Shown here in pieces: positions 41,510 to 52,076 of a stretch of 64,000 nt of DNA. Both the position numbers and the translations under genes were made by a program. This DNA is from a virus. The stretch spans positions 1 to 64,000 of the IMG/VR virus record IMGVR_UViG_3300046167_000744. One strand, 5' to 3'. The notes beneath the pieces were generated by a model, which worked only from the letters and a program-made list of their open reading frames with translations, had not been told where the DNA came from and did no database searches. Each line of letters begins with the position of its first letter. Positions within the stretch are counted from its first letter, which is position 1.

Positions 41510-44155
41510 GTTTGGTGGTATAAGCACAATATCGGCCCCCATAGCCATACCTAGACCTGGATCTGCACCCATAGGTGGCAATCCATCTTTAATGGCTGAT
41601 GCGTATCAGCGTCAGGGAGTGCCTTTAAACATGGCATCTACCGCTGGAGCTAGTGGCTTCAGACCTGTTGATATGGCCAGCTCTATTGATGATGCGACAA
41701 CTCAGGGTAGCATGTCACCGCTTCACGCTGCTCAAATGCTCGCACAGACAGGGACTATCACTGCACCTCAGTTCAACACGCCTCAGATGCGAAGGCCTTC
41801 TGAAATGCTTGCACAGGCAGGTGTTTATGGCCACCCTCTTTTCCAGCAGCGAGCTGTAGACCAAATAGCAGCGGAGCCTGCTCAGTTCGGAGCTAAAATA
41901 GCCGCTGTAGACGACCCTGCTAGACAGAGGCAGATGATAGGTCGAGAGGTGCTATCGGCTAATTATAATGAGCAGTTTTATTCTAACTACGGTGTAGGTA
42001 ATCCAAATCAACACATAGCAGCACCTGTTGCTTCCGCTATGTATCATGATGAGTTTAACGACGGCATATTACAGGATATGAATCAGCACTTTGGCAGCTA
42101 TTCATCGGTAGCTGGTCCAAATCAGGGATTGTTTGAGGGAGGCTCAGGACTCAATAGGCTAGAGCCTACAACGGGTTCTTTACTAGACGTGACAGCCGCT
42201 CAGGCTCTGCGACGAGCTAATAAAGAGGCACACCGCAAAGGCGGCGAGCTAGATCCAAGTATTGGGTTTGACCAAGCTCGTCTAGCAGTAGCCTCTGCTG
42301 CCACGAAAAGCAGGTGTTGATCCTTTAATACTTAACAACCAAATAGCGGTAGGTTCTGGATCAGCTAAAACACCTTTAACGAGAGCTGAGATGGAGGCTT
42401 ATGGAGCTTCCCTCGACTACGCCGCACCTGTTCTATCCAACTCTAATGCTCATACTATAGATATAGCGGCTGGATAGGCAGGGTGTATCTGTAGACGCTG
42501 ATGGTAATGTATCCACGGTTGGGTTTGGAACTACCGCTGGAGATAAAAGCAGGAGCAGCGCTGCTGCTGATCAGTCACTTGAGAAGAACACAGCTGCTCT
42601 CAATAAAGTAGCAGAAGCTCTAACCAGGTTCAGTGGCGGCGGTGGTGGCGGCTCGTTACTACTAGAAGGTCCAGGTTCCACAGGTGGTGGAGGCGGTGGA
42701 GGTGGTGGCGGCGGTCCTGTCGCTCAGCCTGGTCAGCCTCTAGGGCCTATACAGCCTGGTTTCGCACCTCCTGGATCTAGTCCGTTCCGAAGGGGTATGG
42801 GCATAGCAGGAGGTCTTATATCAGGTATGTTCGGGGGTCAAGCTACTGATACGGACACCAGAGGAAGGCGTATAGCTAAAGGTATAGGTAGAGCTATACC
42901 TGTCCTAGCTAGAGGTGCAGGGGCCGCCCTGAGAGGTAGAATAGGAGGTGACCTAGCGTCAACACTAGGTTCAGTTCCAGGCTTCAGCCGTGGCTTTGAG
43001 GGTATTGGTACATTCGGAGGGTTTGCGGAGATGGGCGCTAGTGGTGAGCTGCCTGCACTTCAAGCATCCGAGGCTTTAGGGCTAAGTGGATCATCAGGCA
43101 ACTTCCTAACCCAGCAAATGGGAGGCGCTATTGGAGCTGGAGCTGATTTCGGGATATCAGCAGAGCAGATGGGTAGCCTTATGCTACCTCTGGCTCAGAG
43201 TGCTGGTGGTGGCATGAATGTAGGTGATGTCACTAGCTTCACGAGAGCCTTCGCAGGCGGTGAAGATGTAGGTGGTGTAGCCTCTCTTATAGGTCAGCAG
43301 CGTCAAGCTGGATTCAGAGGCAATAGAGCAGCTGAGTTTAACGCAGCTAAAGGACAGGGGCTAAGGGGATCGGCGGCTACTGGTTTCGCATCTAACCTGT
43401 TTGGTGCGTTCAGAGGTGTGTCTGCTGGATCAGGTATTCAGATGGACAGGCTGAAGACAGAGGGACGCATCTTAGGTATGGGAGGCGGTGATATTGAAGA
43501 AGGCTCAGCTCGCTTCCAGCGAGGCATGGGTGTCCATAGAGGAGCTGTCAATCAACTATTCTCAGGATTCCAAGGAGTGTCAGATACGTTGCTTATGGCC
43601 GACGCTATGGGCAGAGCTGACGGTGACTTCTTGCAGGCTCAAAAGCTACTAGAGAGAGATCAAGCTCAAGGTGGAGCTATGGCTCAAAGAAGACTCATGG
43701 GTATGGGTATGGATAGACGCACCGCCCGAACCTTACTTGGGGGCCAACTAACATCTCAGGATCAACGAATGATGGGACGTAATGAGGCTGTCGCAGGTGG
43801 TGACGAGTTTAACTTCAACGAAGCTACTGGTGGTAACGCTACCTTCATTAGCGGAGCTTTAGCTGGTCGTCGTAATGAGCAACTAGGCACGGTCTACTCT
43901 GAGAGAGGCCGCTCCACGTTCCAAGAGATACAGAGGCAAGAGAAGCGAGTAGAGAATGATCTGGTGAAGGGCCTATATGATAATATAGATGAGCTAGGAA
44001 CCTTGACGGGAGCGGTTTTGACCCTTAACAAAACTATAGACGCTTTAGTGAAGCAAGCTCAGAAGCCTGTTAAGGCAGTAGCAGGTAGCAGCATCGGCAT
44101 AGTGCCTGCAATGGGACTATACAACTGGACGCTTAGTCAGTTCGGCATTGAATAA
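41469..44155 (+). CDS. Tape measure-type protein, frameshifted twice
   Basis: About 895 aa if repaired, in three frames. The first part runs 41469 to about 42308 and the middle part to about 42472. The last part is Gly-rich (SGGGGGGSLLLEGPGS and MGIAGGLISGMFGG onward) and ends at 44155. Removing one A from AAAA 42306-42309 and one G from GG 42472-42473 joins them. The N-terminus is Gln/Ala/Met-rich and the rest has a Gly/Ala-rich, hydrophobic character (AIPVLARGAGAALRGRIGG) as in tape-measure proteins. Gene order after the chaperones supports this. AAGGAG lies 10 bases before the ATG. Confidence 0.6.
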
Positions 44156-44167
44156 GGAGATACATAA

Positions 44168-46339
44168 ATGAGTGATACTGGAAAACCAAACCCTAACTCT
44201 GGGTTATCTCACGATAATCTACCACGCTTCCTACTGCATGGTTTTGAAGCTACGCAAGGGACAGCTGACGCTAGAGCTATTCCTTCAGCTGGTAAGATTA
44301 GAGAATACATCAGTGAGCTACCTCCGTTATATAGCGAGCAGGTGACGACACGGTTGAGCGACGGGACTATACGAGAGCAGGCAAGAACATCTGTCGATTA
44401 CGTTAAGGAAGGCTATTTAGGTCTGGACTTAAATGATGCAGATAAAGCCTATGTTAAGACCGATATAGACCAGTCTCTAGACCTGACTAAGTTTATGGTT
44501 AACTGTCAGTGGGAGACGACCACTACCGCACCCTATGCAAATGCTACTGCTGTATTCACGATGCCGAGTCAGTTAATACCCTTCTTATTTCACGGTGAGA
44601 TCGCTGATCAAGGAGATGGGAAAACGCCAGGTTTCCGCTTTATTGAAGCAGGAGGCTGGGCTAGTATACGCTTCCCATATATCTTTGAAGGTAATAAGGA
44701 TAAGGGTAAATCATATCGCACGGTATTCTTCGGTAAGATATTAGCTATCAATGTAAACACTAGTATAAATACTACCTCAGTCTTTAACAGTGTAGTGTCG
44801 ATCACGGTAGGCTCATTTATACAGCCTATAACACTCGGTGAGACTCGTAAGACCTATAAGCGAGCAGGGAATATCTCACAGATAGATCCTGGAGCTATTG
44901 GAACCTACGACGCTGAGCAGAACGTGATTCTAAAAGGGCTAGTCAATCAGATGCGTCAGATGCGCTCAGGGGCGAATGGCGTGGATATGTATGATTCACT
45001 ACGCTACTTTATTAAATCCTTCGGACATATGGAGGTCCCGACTGATCTAGCTGGCAGGGATAAGTCACTAAAGAAGCCGCAGCGACTAGGTGATAACATC
45101 CATATAATGGGTGAGTATCAAGAGACTACTGTCGGCACAATATACTCGGCTAACGCTGCTGATATAAACACTATACAGGGTAGACCTGAAGAGAAATACT
45201 TCGCTTCAGGGTTCATGAGTAACGGCACCACGATGTGGGGCCTAATCCAAAGTATGTTCCAGCCTTCAAGCGAGCTTATAGAGCTATTTCCAGTATTAAT
45301 ACCTCTCTCAGAGTCTGGTGAGGCTATAGGTCTGGCCGCAGGTGCAGGCACCAACTTGGTAGCTCCTACCGCCCAGGAGTATATAAACGACGATATAGTC
45401 AACTCACTCCAGGCTGTATTGTATATCATGTATAGATATAAGCCTATGCCACCTACCTTCTACGGCGATAAGAATAGTGTAGATTCTAACAATCGACGCA
45501 AGGCAGGATTGCGCCCCAACGTAGTTGGCGCTAAGACTAACCATCATAAGTTCTTCGGAACACATAACACCGTAGACGTATACTCAAGAGCCACTGATGA
45601 GAAAAATCCTGACGGCACCGCTGTTACGGAAGAGAAACTAGAGGTAAACGACTGGAGTCCTGAGTTTCTATATCTAAACGAAGGTCAGGTCACATCTATG
45701 GATCTAACCTGGTCTGATGTAGATCGCTTTAACGCTGTCAACATGAGCCTTCCTCATGCGGAGGGTCAAACAGGTAGTAATCTGCTATTCGGTGTAGAAT
45801 GTGTTCCTGTCTTCAATCAAGAGGATATTAATAGACACGGGCTACGCATGAAAAACCTGCATACACCCTTCGCCTCTAGCGCCACCTCTGAGCATATAAA
45901 AGCGTTCAACAGGGACGCTTCATCAGGTATGGCTGAAAGGCTATACTATCTAATAGGTGAGGGTCACGCCTATGGTCGAGGTCAAATCAACCTGGTATAC
46001 ACACCTAACCCTAGTCTCACTGCTGGCGTTTGGTGTCAGACTCACTTTATGGCGACGCAGCCTGGTGGCGACGCTCGCATAACGGGATCAGGCAATCCCA
46101 ATTCCCTGCGATCTAAACCATTGACCTACTACGTCACAGCCGTTAGGCACACCGTCTCGGTAGATCCCACTACAGGCATGCCTTCGGGATACACTTCCTT
46201 AACCGTGGAGCGAGCTAGTTACGGCAACCGCATACCTGCATTAGCTCTAAACCAGGTCCCTCGACAAATCATACCTCCACCGCCGAAAGATACTAGGCGT
46301 AAAGGTCGGAGACGTAAAAATAGAAAGGTGCGACGATAA
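44168..46339 (+). CDS. Probable baseplate hub or large tail structural protein
   Basis: 723 aa, first gene after the tape measure. Beta-rich segments (FNSVVSITVGSFIQPITLGE, ECVPVFNQEDINRHGLRM, QINLVYTPNPSL) resemble hub proteins, and the C-terminus is strongly basic (DTRRKGRRRKNRKVRR). The stop overlaps the next ATG by one base. The assignment is by position, size and the following spike-like gene; no specific family motif is claimed. Confidence 0.5.
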   Translation: MSDTGKPNPNSGLSHDNLPRFLLHGFEATQGTADARAIPSAGKIREYISELPPLYSEQVTTRLSDGTIREQARTSVDYVKEGYLGLDLNDADKAYVKTDIDQSLDLTKFMVNCQWETTTTAPYANATAVFTMPSQLIPFLFHGEIADQGDGKTPGFRFIEAGGWASIRFPYIFEGNKDKGKSYRTVFFGKILAINVNTSINTTSVFNSVVSITVGSFIQPITLGETRKTYKRAGNISQIDPGAIGTYDAEQNVILKGLVNQMRQMRSGANGVDMYDSLRYFIKSFGHMEVPTDLAGRDKSLKKPQRLGDNIHIMGEYQETTVGTIYSANAADINTIQGRPEEKYFASGFMSNGTTMWGLIQSMFQPSSELIELFPVLIPLSESGEAIGLAAGAGTNLVAPTAQEYINDDIVNSLQAVLYIMYRYKPMPPTFYGDKNSVDSNNRRKAGLRPNVVGAKTNHHKFFGTHNTVDVYSRATDEKNPDGTAVTEEKLEVNDWSPEFLYLNEGQVTSMDLTWSDVDRFNAVNMSLPHAEGQTGSNLLFGVECVPVFNQEDINRHGLRMKNLHTPFASSATSEHIKAFNRDASSGMAERLYYLIGEGHAYGRGQINLVYTPNPSLTAGVWCQTHFMATQPGGDARITGSGNPNSLRSKPLTYYVTAVRHTVSVDPTTGMPSGYTSLTVERASYGNRIPALALNQVPRQIIPPPPKDTRRKGRRRKNRKVRR

Positions 46340-47178
46340 TGATTTATATAGCCACTATCACGGATATACATCTCAATGAAGACGGACTCGTTGTATTCGC
46401 AGCTAGCGATGAGGCTAACAATAGCTATTATCCCTGCGCTATGACTACACCACTCGGAGGCTACGATGGACGCTTTTCTCAACCTTCTCTGAAGGAAGGA
46501 ACTAAAGTAGTCTTGATAGCTTACGGCACAGGTTACATTAGATCTTACTATGCGATCTCCTACCTACTTGATCCCGAAGACAGCCTCGCCGTGAATGTAG
46601 ATGGTGTTAGGACAGCTCTAGAGGCCGAAGCTGCTTCGGGACGCATGAGCCGAACAGAGCCAGACGTAGCAGACGCTCGCACAGCCTATGATAAGAATAC
46701 CGATTACGAAGGCTCTCATGTGGAAGACCTCCATATAGAGGTTCAAGATAGCTTTATGAATATCAGCACGGAGCATGGCTTGGTCCTGCAAGGTGAGCCT
46801 CGTGTATCTGTCCAGATCCCTGAAGATGCTAGTAGGTCTGCCTTTAGAGTTAGCGCTGGCGGTAACGCTAATAACTTCGTGCTTAACGCAGCTCCGCATC
46901 TAAACAGGCTCTTTGATTACATCGGGACACTTGAGAAGAAGATCACGCAACTAGAAACAGCGATGAACTCAATGGCTCCTGGCGTTGTAGCCTCTTATGA
47001 GGCCGCTGCCGCAGCTGCTGATCTAGCAGCACCTGGTAGTGGTCTACCAATAAGAGAGCAATCAACTACGATGTCAACCGCTCTAGCCGAGGCAGCGGCA
47101 CTAGGTCCCTTAACACCAGCTACAGAAGTTCGTGAGCAATCTGATCAAGATGTTAATGCTTATGTTATTATACCCTAA
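46339..47178 (+). CDS. Probable baseplate spike-base protein (OB-fold, gpV/gp5-like)
   Basis: 279 aa. The first 85 residues have an OB-like strand pattern (IATITDIHLNEDGLVVFAAS, TKVVLIAYGTGYIRSYYAI). Residues about 120-195 include DLHIEVQDSFMNISTEHGLV, and a helical C-terminus follows. Size and position next to the hub support a spike base. Moderate to low certainty. Confidence 0.5.
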   Translation: MIYIATITDIHLNEDGLVVFAASDEANNSYYPCAMTTPLGGYDGRFSQPSLKEGTKVVLIAYGTGYIRSYYAISYLLDPEDSLAVNVDGVRTALEAEAASGRMSRTEPDVADARTAYDKNTDYEGSHVEDLHIEVQDSFMNISTEHGLVLQGEPRVSVQIPEDASRSAFRVSAGGNANNFVLNAAPHLNRLFDYIGTLEKKITQLETAMNSMAPGVVASYEAAAAAADLAAPGSGLPIREQSTTMSTALAEAAALGPLTPATEVREQSDQDVNAYVIIP

Positions 47179-47200
47179 ACACACTTGAGGAGATCATATC

Positions 47201-49069
47201 ATGGCTATATTAACTACAATGAAGGAAGAGAAGACGGACGGCGGCGGCTTTAAAGTAGGCGATATGCTACCTGGAGGCTTCACTGATTTCTTACTAGAGT
47301 CGGGCGCTCTGCAGATAGAGTATTTCTTAGAAGAGAAGATCGGTCAAAAATCTACTCTAGTGCCTCTGCCTGCACAGCCTCAGAATGTATTGGTGCGTCG
47401 TATATATTCTGAGAATCCCATCTACACCTTTGAGCAGAAGTTTGCTTACAGAGAGATAGCTAAGCCTCGTATAGTTGAGGTGCAGCTCCAGGGACAGACA
47501 GGCAGCAGCCTTCGTTTAGGTCTAGATGAGAATGGCCAAGTGACTTATCAGAAAGGCCCCCAACACCTTCAGAACTTTGAGAAGTTCCTAGATAAATATC
47601 ACTTCCATGCAGCTAGTCACGCCACACCTATAGTCTACTCCATCCAGTCTGTTCAGAACGATCTCGATTATGAGAGTCGTCCCTACCTTATCTTCAGAGG
47701 CATTAAAGAGAATCTGCATGGGCGTTGCCATATTACAGACTTCTCTTATCAGCGCTCAGTCCAGCAGCATCGAATAGAGAGCTATCAATGGGCCTTAACC
47801 CTACGCATCTACGACACTGCAGAGGCGGATGATCCCACACGCTTTGAAATGATGAAGAGTCTCGATAAAGCGACCAACGCCGTCAATCAGATCACAGGGC
47901 TTTCGGAGAGTCTTCAACGATCCTTCCAGGCAGGCTTCGGTCAAGTATTTGGTGGTGTTGGTGATGTATTGGAGTCCGTAATAGGTCTATCAGCGAGCGT
48001 AGGCAGAATAGACAACACCGTATATGGCTCACTTGCCCTGGTTACTACGGCTGTAGGTAAAGTGATATCGGCTTTCGACGCTATAGGTAGCCTCGTTGAT
48101 GGGGATGCGTATCTAGCTGACTTTGATCAAGCGGCGGATGGCTTCACTAAAAGCACGGTAGATAACTGGCAACGTAGGAAGTTCATTGAGGCTGTTACAG
48201 CCGACAGGAGTAGGTCTAGCACGGATCAGTGGAATAAGGCACCTGGCACACCTAAACTAGAGGTGCAGAGATTGGCGCTTACTGCGAGTGAGCTACTATA
48301 CCAGTCTTGGTTACTTCTCGGACCTGTAGGTATGGACTCATCAAACCGATCACTGACAGATATCCACGGATTTCTAGGTAGAGAGTATGGTTTCTCTGCG
48401 CTCGCTCTGATGCATGCAGATAGACAGTATACACCTGCGGCGGATCTGAAGGATAATGTATACAACATCAGCTATGAGATGCGTCCAGGGCAGAGTCTGC
48501 TCACTCTAGCTAACTCTTTTCTAGGGAATCCTAACCGTTGGAATGAGCTTGCATCTCTGAATGATGCATCTGATGCCTACACTAAATCTGACGGCACCCC
48601 CTTTCAGGCTGGCGATACTATTTTCATCCCAGCAGCTATCGGTGATTACCAGGGTCAGAACATTGATCTAACTAAGAACACCGATGCAGAGGCTATCATA
48701 GGAACTGATATATCTTTTGTGAATGGTGATATCTTCTTTAGGAACGAGGATATAGGTGTGGTGTCGGGCGCTGATAATCTAAAGCAGGCTATAGAGATGA
48801 GCCTGAAGACAGCTACCGAAGAAGTTACTATGGATCCTAGATATGGAGCTAAGGTAGCTATCATAGGCTCAAAGATTAACACCATATCATCTGCCCTTAT
48901 CGCCACCAGAGTTCGTGAGCAGTTACTTAGAGACAGTCGTATACTCGACGTTATTAACTTCTCAATCGAGCTAGATCCCAACTATAGTGATACTCTAAAT
49001 CTTACCTTGACCTGTGTCTGCATAGGTCAAAATGATATAGTAGTAAACACCGACTTACCTACAGGCTAA
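47201..49069 (+). CDS. Baseplate wedge protein with LysM and gp25-like domains
   Basis: 622 aa. The N-terminal 200 residues are beta-rich (VRRIYSENPIYTFEQKFAYR). Residues about 421-478 form a LysM domain (ISYEMRPGQSLLTLANSFLG...FQAGDTIFIPAA). Residues about 500-620 match the gp25/W-type baseplate wedge (FRNEDIGVVSGADNLKQAIE, VREQLLRDSRILDVINFSI). The protein would build the inner baseplate ring that triggers sheath contraction. A fusion of LysM with a gp25-like domain explains the large size. Confidence 0.75.
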   Translation: MAILTTMKEEKTDGGGFKVGDMLPGGFTDFLLESGALQIEYFLEEKIGQKSTLVPLPAQPQNVLVRRIYSENPIYTFEQKFAYREIAKPRIVEVQLQGQTGSSLRLGLDENGQVTYQKGPQHLQNFEKFLDKYHFHAASHATPIVYSIQSVQNDLDYESRPYLIFRGIKENLHGRCHITDFSYQRSVQQHRIESYQWALTLRIYDTAEADDPTRFEMMKSLDKATNAVNQITGLSESLQRSFQAGFGQVFGGVGDVLESVIGLSASVGRIDNTVYGSLALVTTAVGKVISAFDAIGSLVDGDAYLADFDQAADGFTKSTVDNWQRRKFIEAVTADRSRSSTDQWNKAPGTPKLEVQRLALTASELLYQSWLLLGPVGMDSSNRSLTDIHGFLGREYGFSALALMHADRQYTPAADLKDNVYNISYEMRPGQSLLTLANSFLGNPNRWNELASLNDASDAYTKSDGTPFQAGDTIFIPAAIGDYQGQNIDLTKNTDAEAIIGTDISFVNGDIFFRNEDIGVVSGADNLKQAIEMSLKTATEEVTMDPRYGAKVAIIGSKINTISSALIATRVREQLLRDSRILDVINFSIELDPNYSDTLNLTLTCVCIGQNDIVVNTDLPTG

Positions 49070-49079
49070 GGAGTTATTC

Positions 49080-50498
49080 ATGCCGTTTTTACCTAAATCA
49101 GCCAGCGATATTCTGCGGCAGCTTACTATGGCTGTGCAGGGCAGGAGCAAGCTGAGTGATATAAGCCCAGGTTCGGGCATTATGATATTATTACAAGCAT
49201 TTGCGGAGGAGCTAGCCTCTACTGAGCGCAGAATGTTTACCGTCCGTGAATCATTCTTTATGAATGGTGCGACAGGTCTAGATTTAGATCGTCGAGTGGC
49301 GGAGCTTCCTCCCGTCGGTATAGCTCGCATAGCTCAAACCAACGCATCAGGGACCGTGCTAACAATGCGTCGTGATCCTGCTGACACCGCCGAGGCCCTA
49401 CTTATACCTGCAGGCTCTGTGGTCCAATCTGAAGAAGGCACTAGATACAGGACTACGGTAGACGTGGTTATGGTTCAGGGTGATTCAGAGGTTGAGAGTG
49501 TCCATATTATAGCTGAGTCTGGTGGTAGTGGTGGCAATGCCGCTATAGCTAGTATCAATCGAGTAACATCGGCACCTGATCAGATCATAGCCTGCACAAA
49601 CACTCAGCCTATCAGTAACGGTCTTGATCGAGAGACTGATGTAGACCTGCGTGACAGAGCGATGAACTATCTAAAGTCACTCAGCCGTTGTCAATCTGCA
49701 GCTATTGAGTTTATGGCTCGTAGCTTTGTATCTACTGAAGGTGAGCGTTATCCATATGCTCGACTCTACGAAGATCCTGAAGTGCGTGGCTTTTGTGAGT
49801 TGGTTATCGACGACGGTAGCGGAATCACTCAAGAGTCTTTGAGTAGACCAGGGCAGACCATCGTGACTACTATATCTGATGGTGGATCTCGTGTGGCTTA
49901 TCATGAGGCCCCAGCTGTTAGTCCGATGACACCTGATAACATCATCATCCATGTTGGCGGTGATCCTAATACTCAGATCCGAGTAACTGATATCAACTAT
50001 ACCTCTCTACATGAGCGTGGCGTTATCTACTTCAAACCTGGAGTCGTTAATCCTGGCGATAGAGTTATCATTCAAAACTACCGAGTGTATAGAGGTTACG
50101 TTCAAGAGCTACAGCGAGAGATCGAAGGCGATCCCTCCAGCCTTGATCGGATTACGGGCTTCAGAGCTGCTGGGACCCGTGTTGTTGTGACTACCGTTAC
50201 ACCTCAGTATGTCACGCTAGATATAGCGCTGACAGCTAATCCTACAGCCGATTATAACGCAGTGGAGTTCATCGTAACCCAGAGTATCGAAGAGTATATA
50301 TCTAGGCTGGCTCCAGGTGAGACACTATTTATATCTCAGCTGATAGATGTTACTGTAAACTTAGAGGGCGTAGCTGATGTTCAGTTCTACAAACGTAACA
50401 GTAGTGACAGGGCTGATAACATAGATACTTCGTCAGCTCGCCATGCCTTGCGTGTTAGGGCTGGATCACTTCAAATCACAACTTCAAGTAGAGGTTAA
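49080..50498 (+). CDS. Baseplate J-like wedge protein
   Basis: 472 aa with AAGGAG upstream. Typical Baseplate_J features: an N-terminal helix (SDISPGSGIMILLQAFAEEL), GATGLDLDRRVAEL, the beta domain AEALLIPAGSVVQSEEGTRY, GSGGNAAIASINRVTS, and NGLDRETDVDLRDRAMNYLK followed by helix IEFMARSF. The C-terminal extension has QYVTLDIALTANPTADYNAV. It is an inner wedge subunit partnering the gp25-like domain upstream. Confidence 0.85.
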   Translation: MPFLPKSASDILRQLTMAVQGRSKLSDISPGSGIMILLQAFAEELASTERRMFTVRESFFMNGATGLDLDRRVAELPPVGIARIAQTNASGTVLTMRRDPADTAEALLIPAGSVVQSEEGTRYRTTVDVVMVQGDSEVESVHIIAESGGSGGNAAIASINRVTSAPDQIIACTNTQPISNGLDRETDVDLRDRAMNYLKSLSRCQSAAIEFMARSFVSTEGERYPYARLYEDPEVRGFCELVIDDGSGITQESLSRPGQTIVTTISDGGSRVAYHEAPAVSPMTPDNIIIHVGGDPNTQIRVTDINYTSLHERGVIYFKPGVVNPGDRVIIQNYRVYRGYVQELQREIEGDPSSLDRITGFRAAGTRVVVTTVTPQYVTLDIALTANPTADYNAVEFIVTQSIEEYISRLAPGETLFISQLIDVTVNLEGVADVQFYKRNSSDRADNIDTSSARHALRVRAGSLQITTSSRG

Positions 50499-50500
50499 TC

Positions 50501-52066
50501 ATGGCTAACGCATCAAACAAAACCAAACTCCACCCTTTAGAGCGCCTAGATCTAGTAGATATTGAGAATCTACAGAACCTGGCGCATAACGCCGCCGATA
50601 ACTATATCGGTGGTGTAGTGGGGCTTACAGGTCTTTTAGATAGACCTACTTCCATCAGTGTTGATAACAGCACGGAACTTATCACTATTAGCGACTGTTC
50701 TTGGTTAGGCTGGCAATCGCACCACGAAGGCTTAAGTGGCTCTAAATACTCAGCATTCTACGGCTACTACCGCTCAGTAGACTTGCGTAACGGTGATATC
50801 AGCTTCGATGCTGTCAGAGCCTTGGTTCAGAGTTACTACAACACAAATGGCAGCCTCCCACCTACTCCGCTAGATACGGATAACTACGTTCCAGGGACTC
50901 ACGGCTTTGCTTATCCTTATGTATACGCCATGACCTCGATAGTGGATGCTGAGATTGAGCCTCGTAGATTCTGGTCTACCAACGACGCTAACGAGACGAC
51001 CAACAACGTAGCTACCGAGATGCAACAGACTCATCAGTTTGCGCTCGTGGCTCGTGAAGATGCAGCTCCTTCTGATGGTGAGTTTCCCTCCATTAAGATT
51101 ATGCGAGTGGCCGCTTGGGAGTTAGACGGCGATGTAGTCAACTTGCTCACCGTTATACCTGTTCAGCTCGCTGACAATATACTTAACATCTATCCAAGGC
51201 ACCTTGACATCTCAGGTAATCCGTTCGGTGTGATCCATCAGAATAGTAAAGAGGGTATCCCTGCGGCCATAGCTTGGTTGAAGGAGCGTCAGGACGCTAT
51301 TGTAGACAGCGGCACGTTTGACCTGGCTGGCACTGATACAGGTGCTTATAAGCATACACTACCTCGCTTCTCTCTACATGGATTAGAGAAGTATCTAGGG
51401 GATCGTATCAACATCCTTGAAGATAAAGTTAAGCGAGCTACCGTGATCGTCAAGACACGCTTTAACAAACCATCGGGGATTAACGATGTTACAGTCCATG
51501 CGTGGGATGATAATGATTTCGTGGTCTTAGCCTATAAAGATTATAGCTATCTCTATGATAACACCTCCACAGGAGGCACAGTATTCTCGGCACCTGTAGC
51601 CGTTTCTGATATCTCTAGCGTAGCCGAGGCGGAGCGCATGCTAGGTGCGTTGTTTATCCGTATCCCTGAAGAGTATGCTGGATATGGTCTGCAGATGAAC
51701 CTGACCTCTATATTTCCAGGTCAGTCCCTATCTTATCTCGATAGCACCAGTGACACCTCTGTCGTATTGACTAACAACAAGCGAGGCTTATCTGAGCATT
51801 GGGTAATCAATCCAGGGACAGGCCACGACCAAGCGGATTCTGTAACTGCTTGGGCTAGAACTATGAACGAGGTCAGTCCTAGTTGGGCTAAGAACGCTAG
51901 TGATGTGACGTATGCTTCCGCTAATGGTGACTATGGCGTATCTATAGCTCATCCTATGGCAGTTAACGAAGACAGTCAGTCTAGATTGACTAACACTATA
52001 CTTACCGATTCAGACGCTATAGCTACCCTGTATCTCAAAGTAGATATCACCCTCATTAGACCTTAA
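50501..52066 (+). CDS. Baseplate/tail structural protein
   Basis: 521 aa, directly after the J-like gene. It starts with ASNKTKLHPLERLDLVDIEN. The middle includes PYVYAMTSIVDAEIEPRRFW and an IPAAIAWLKERQDAIVD helix; the end is beta-rich. No family is recognised. Gene order suggests an outer wedge or fibre-attachment protein. Confidence 0.55.
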   Translation: MANASNKTKLHPLERLDLVDIENLQNLAHNAADNYIGGVVGLTGLLDRPTSISVDNSTELITISDCSWLGWQSHHEGLSGSKYSAFYGYYRSVDLRNGDISFDAVRALVQSYYNTNGSLPPTPLDTDNYVPGTHGFAYPYVYAMTSIVDAEIEPRRFWSTNDANETTNNVATEMQQTHQFALVAREDAAPSDGEFPSIKIMRVAAWELDGDVVNLLTVIPVQLADNILNIYPRHLDISGNPFGVIHQNSKEGIPAAIAWLKERQDAIVDSGTFDLAGTDTGAYKHTLPRFSLHGLEKYLGDRINILEDKVKRATVIVKTRFNKPSGINDVTVHAWDDNDFVVLAYKDYSYLYDNTSTGGTVFSAPVAVSDISSVAEAERMLGALFIRIPEEYAGYGLQMNLTSIFPGQSLSYLDSTSDTSVVLTNNKRGLSEHWVINPGTGHDQADSVTAWARTMNEVSPSWAKNASDVTYASANGDYGVSIAHPMAVNEDSQSRLTNTILTDSDAIATLYLKVDITLIRP

Positions 52067-52076
52067 GGATAGACCG

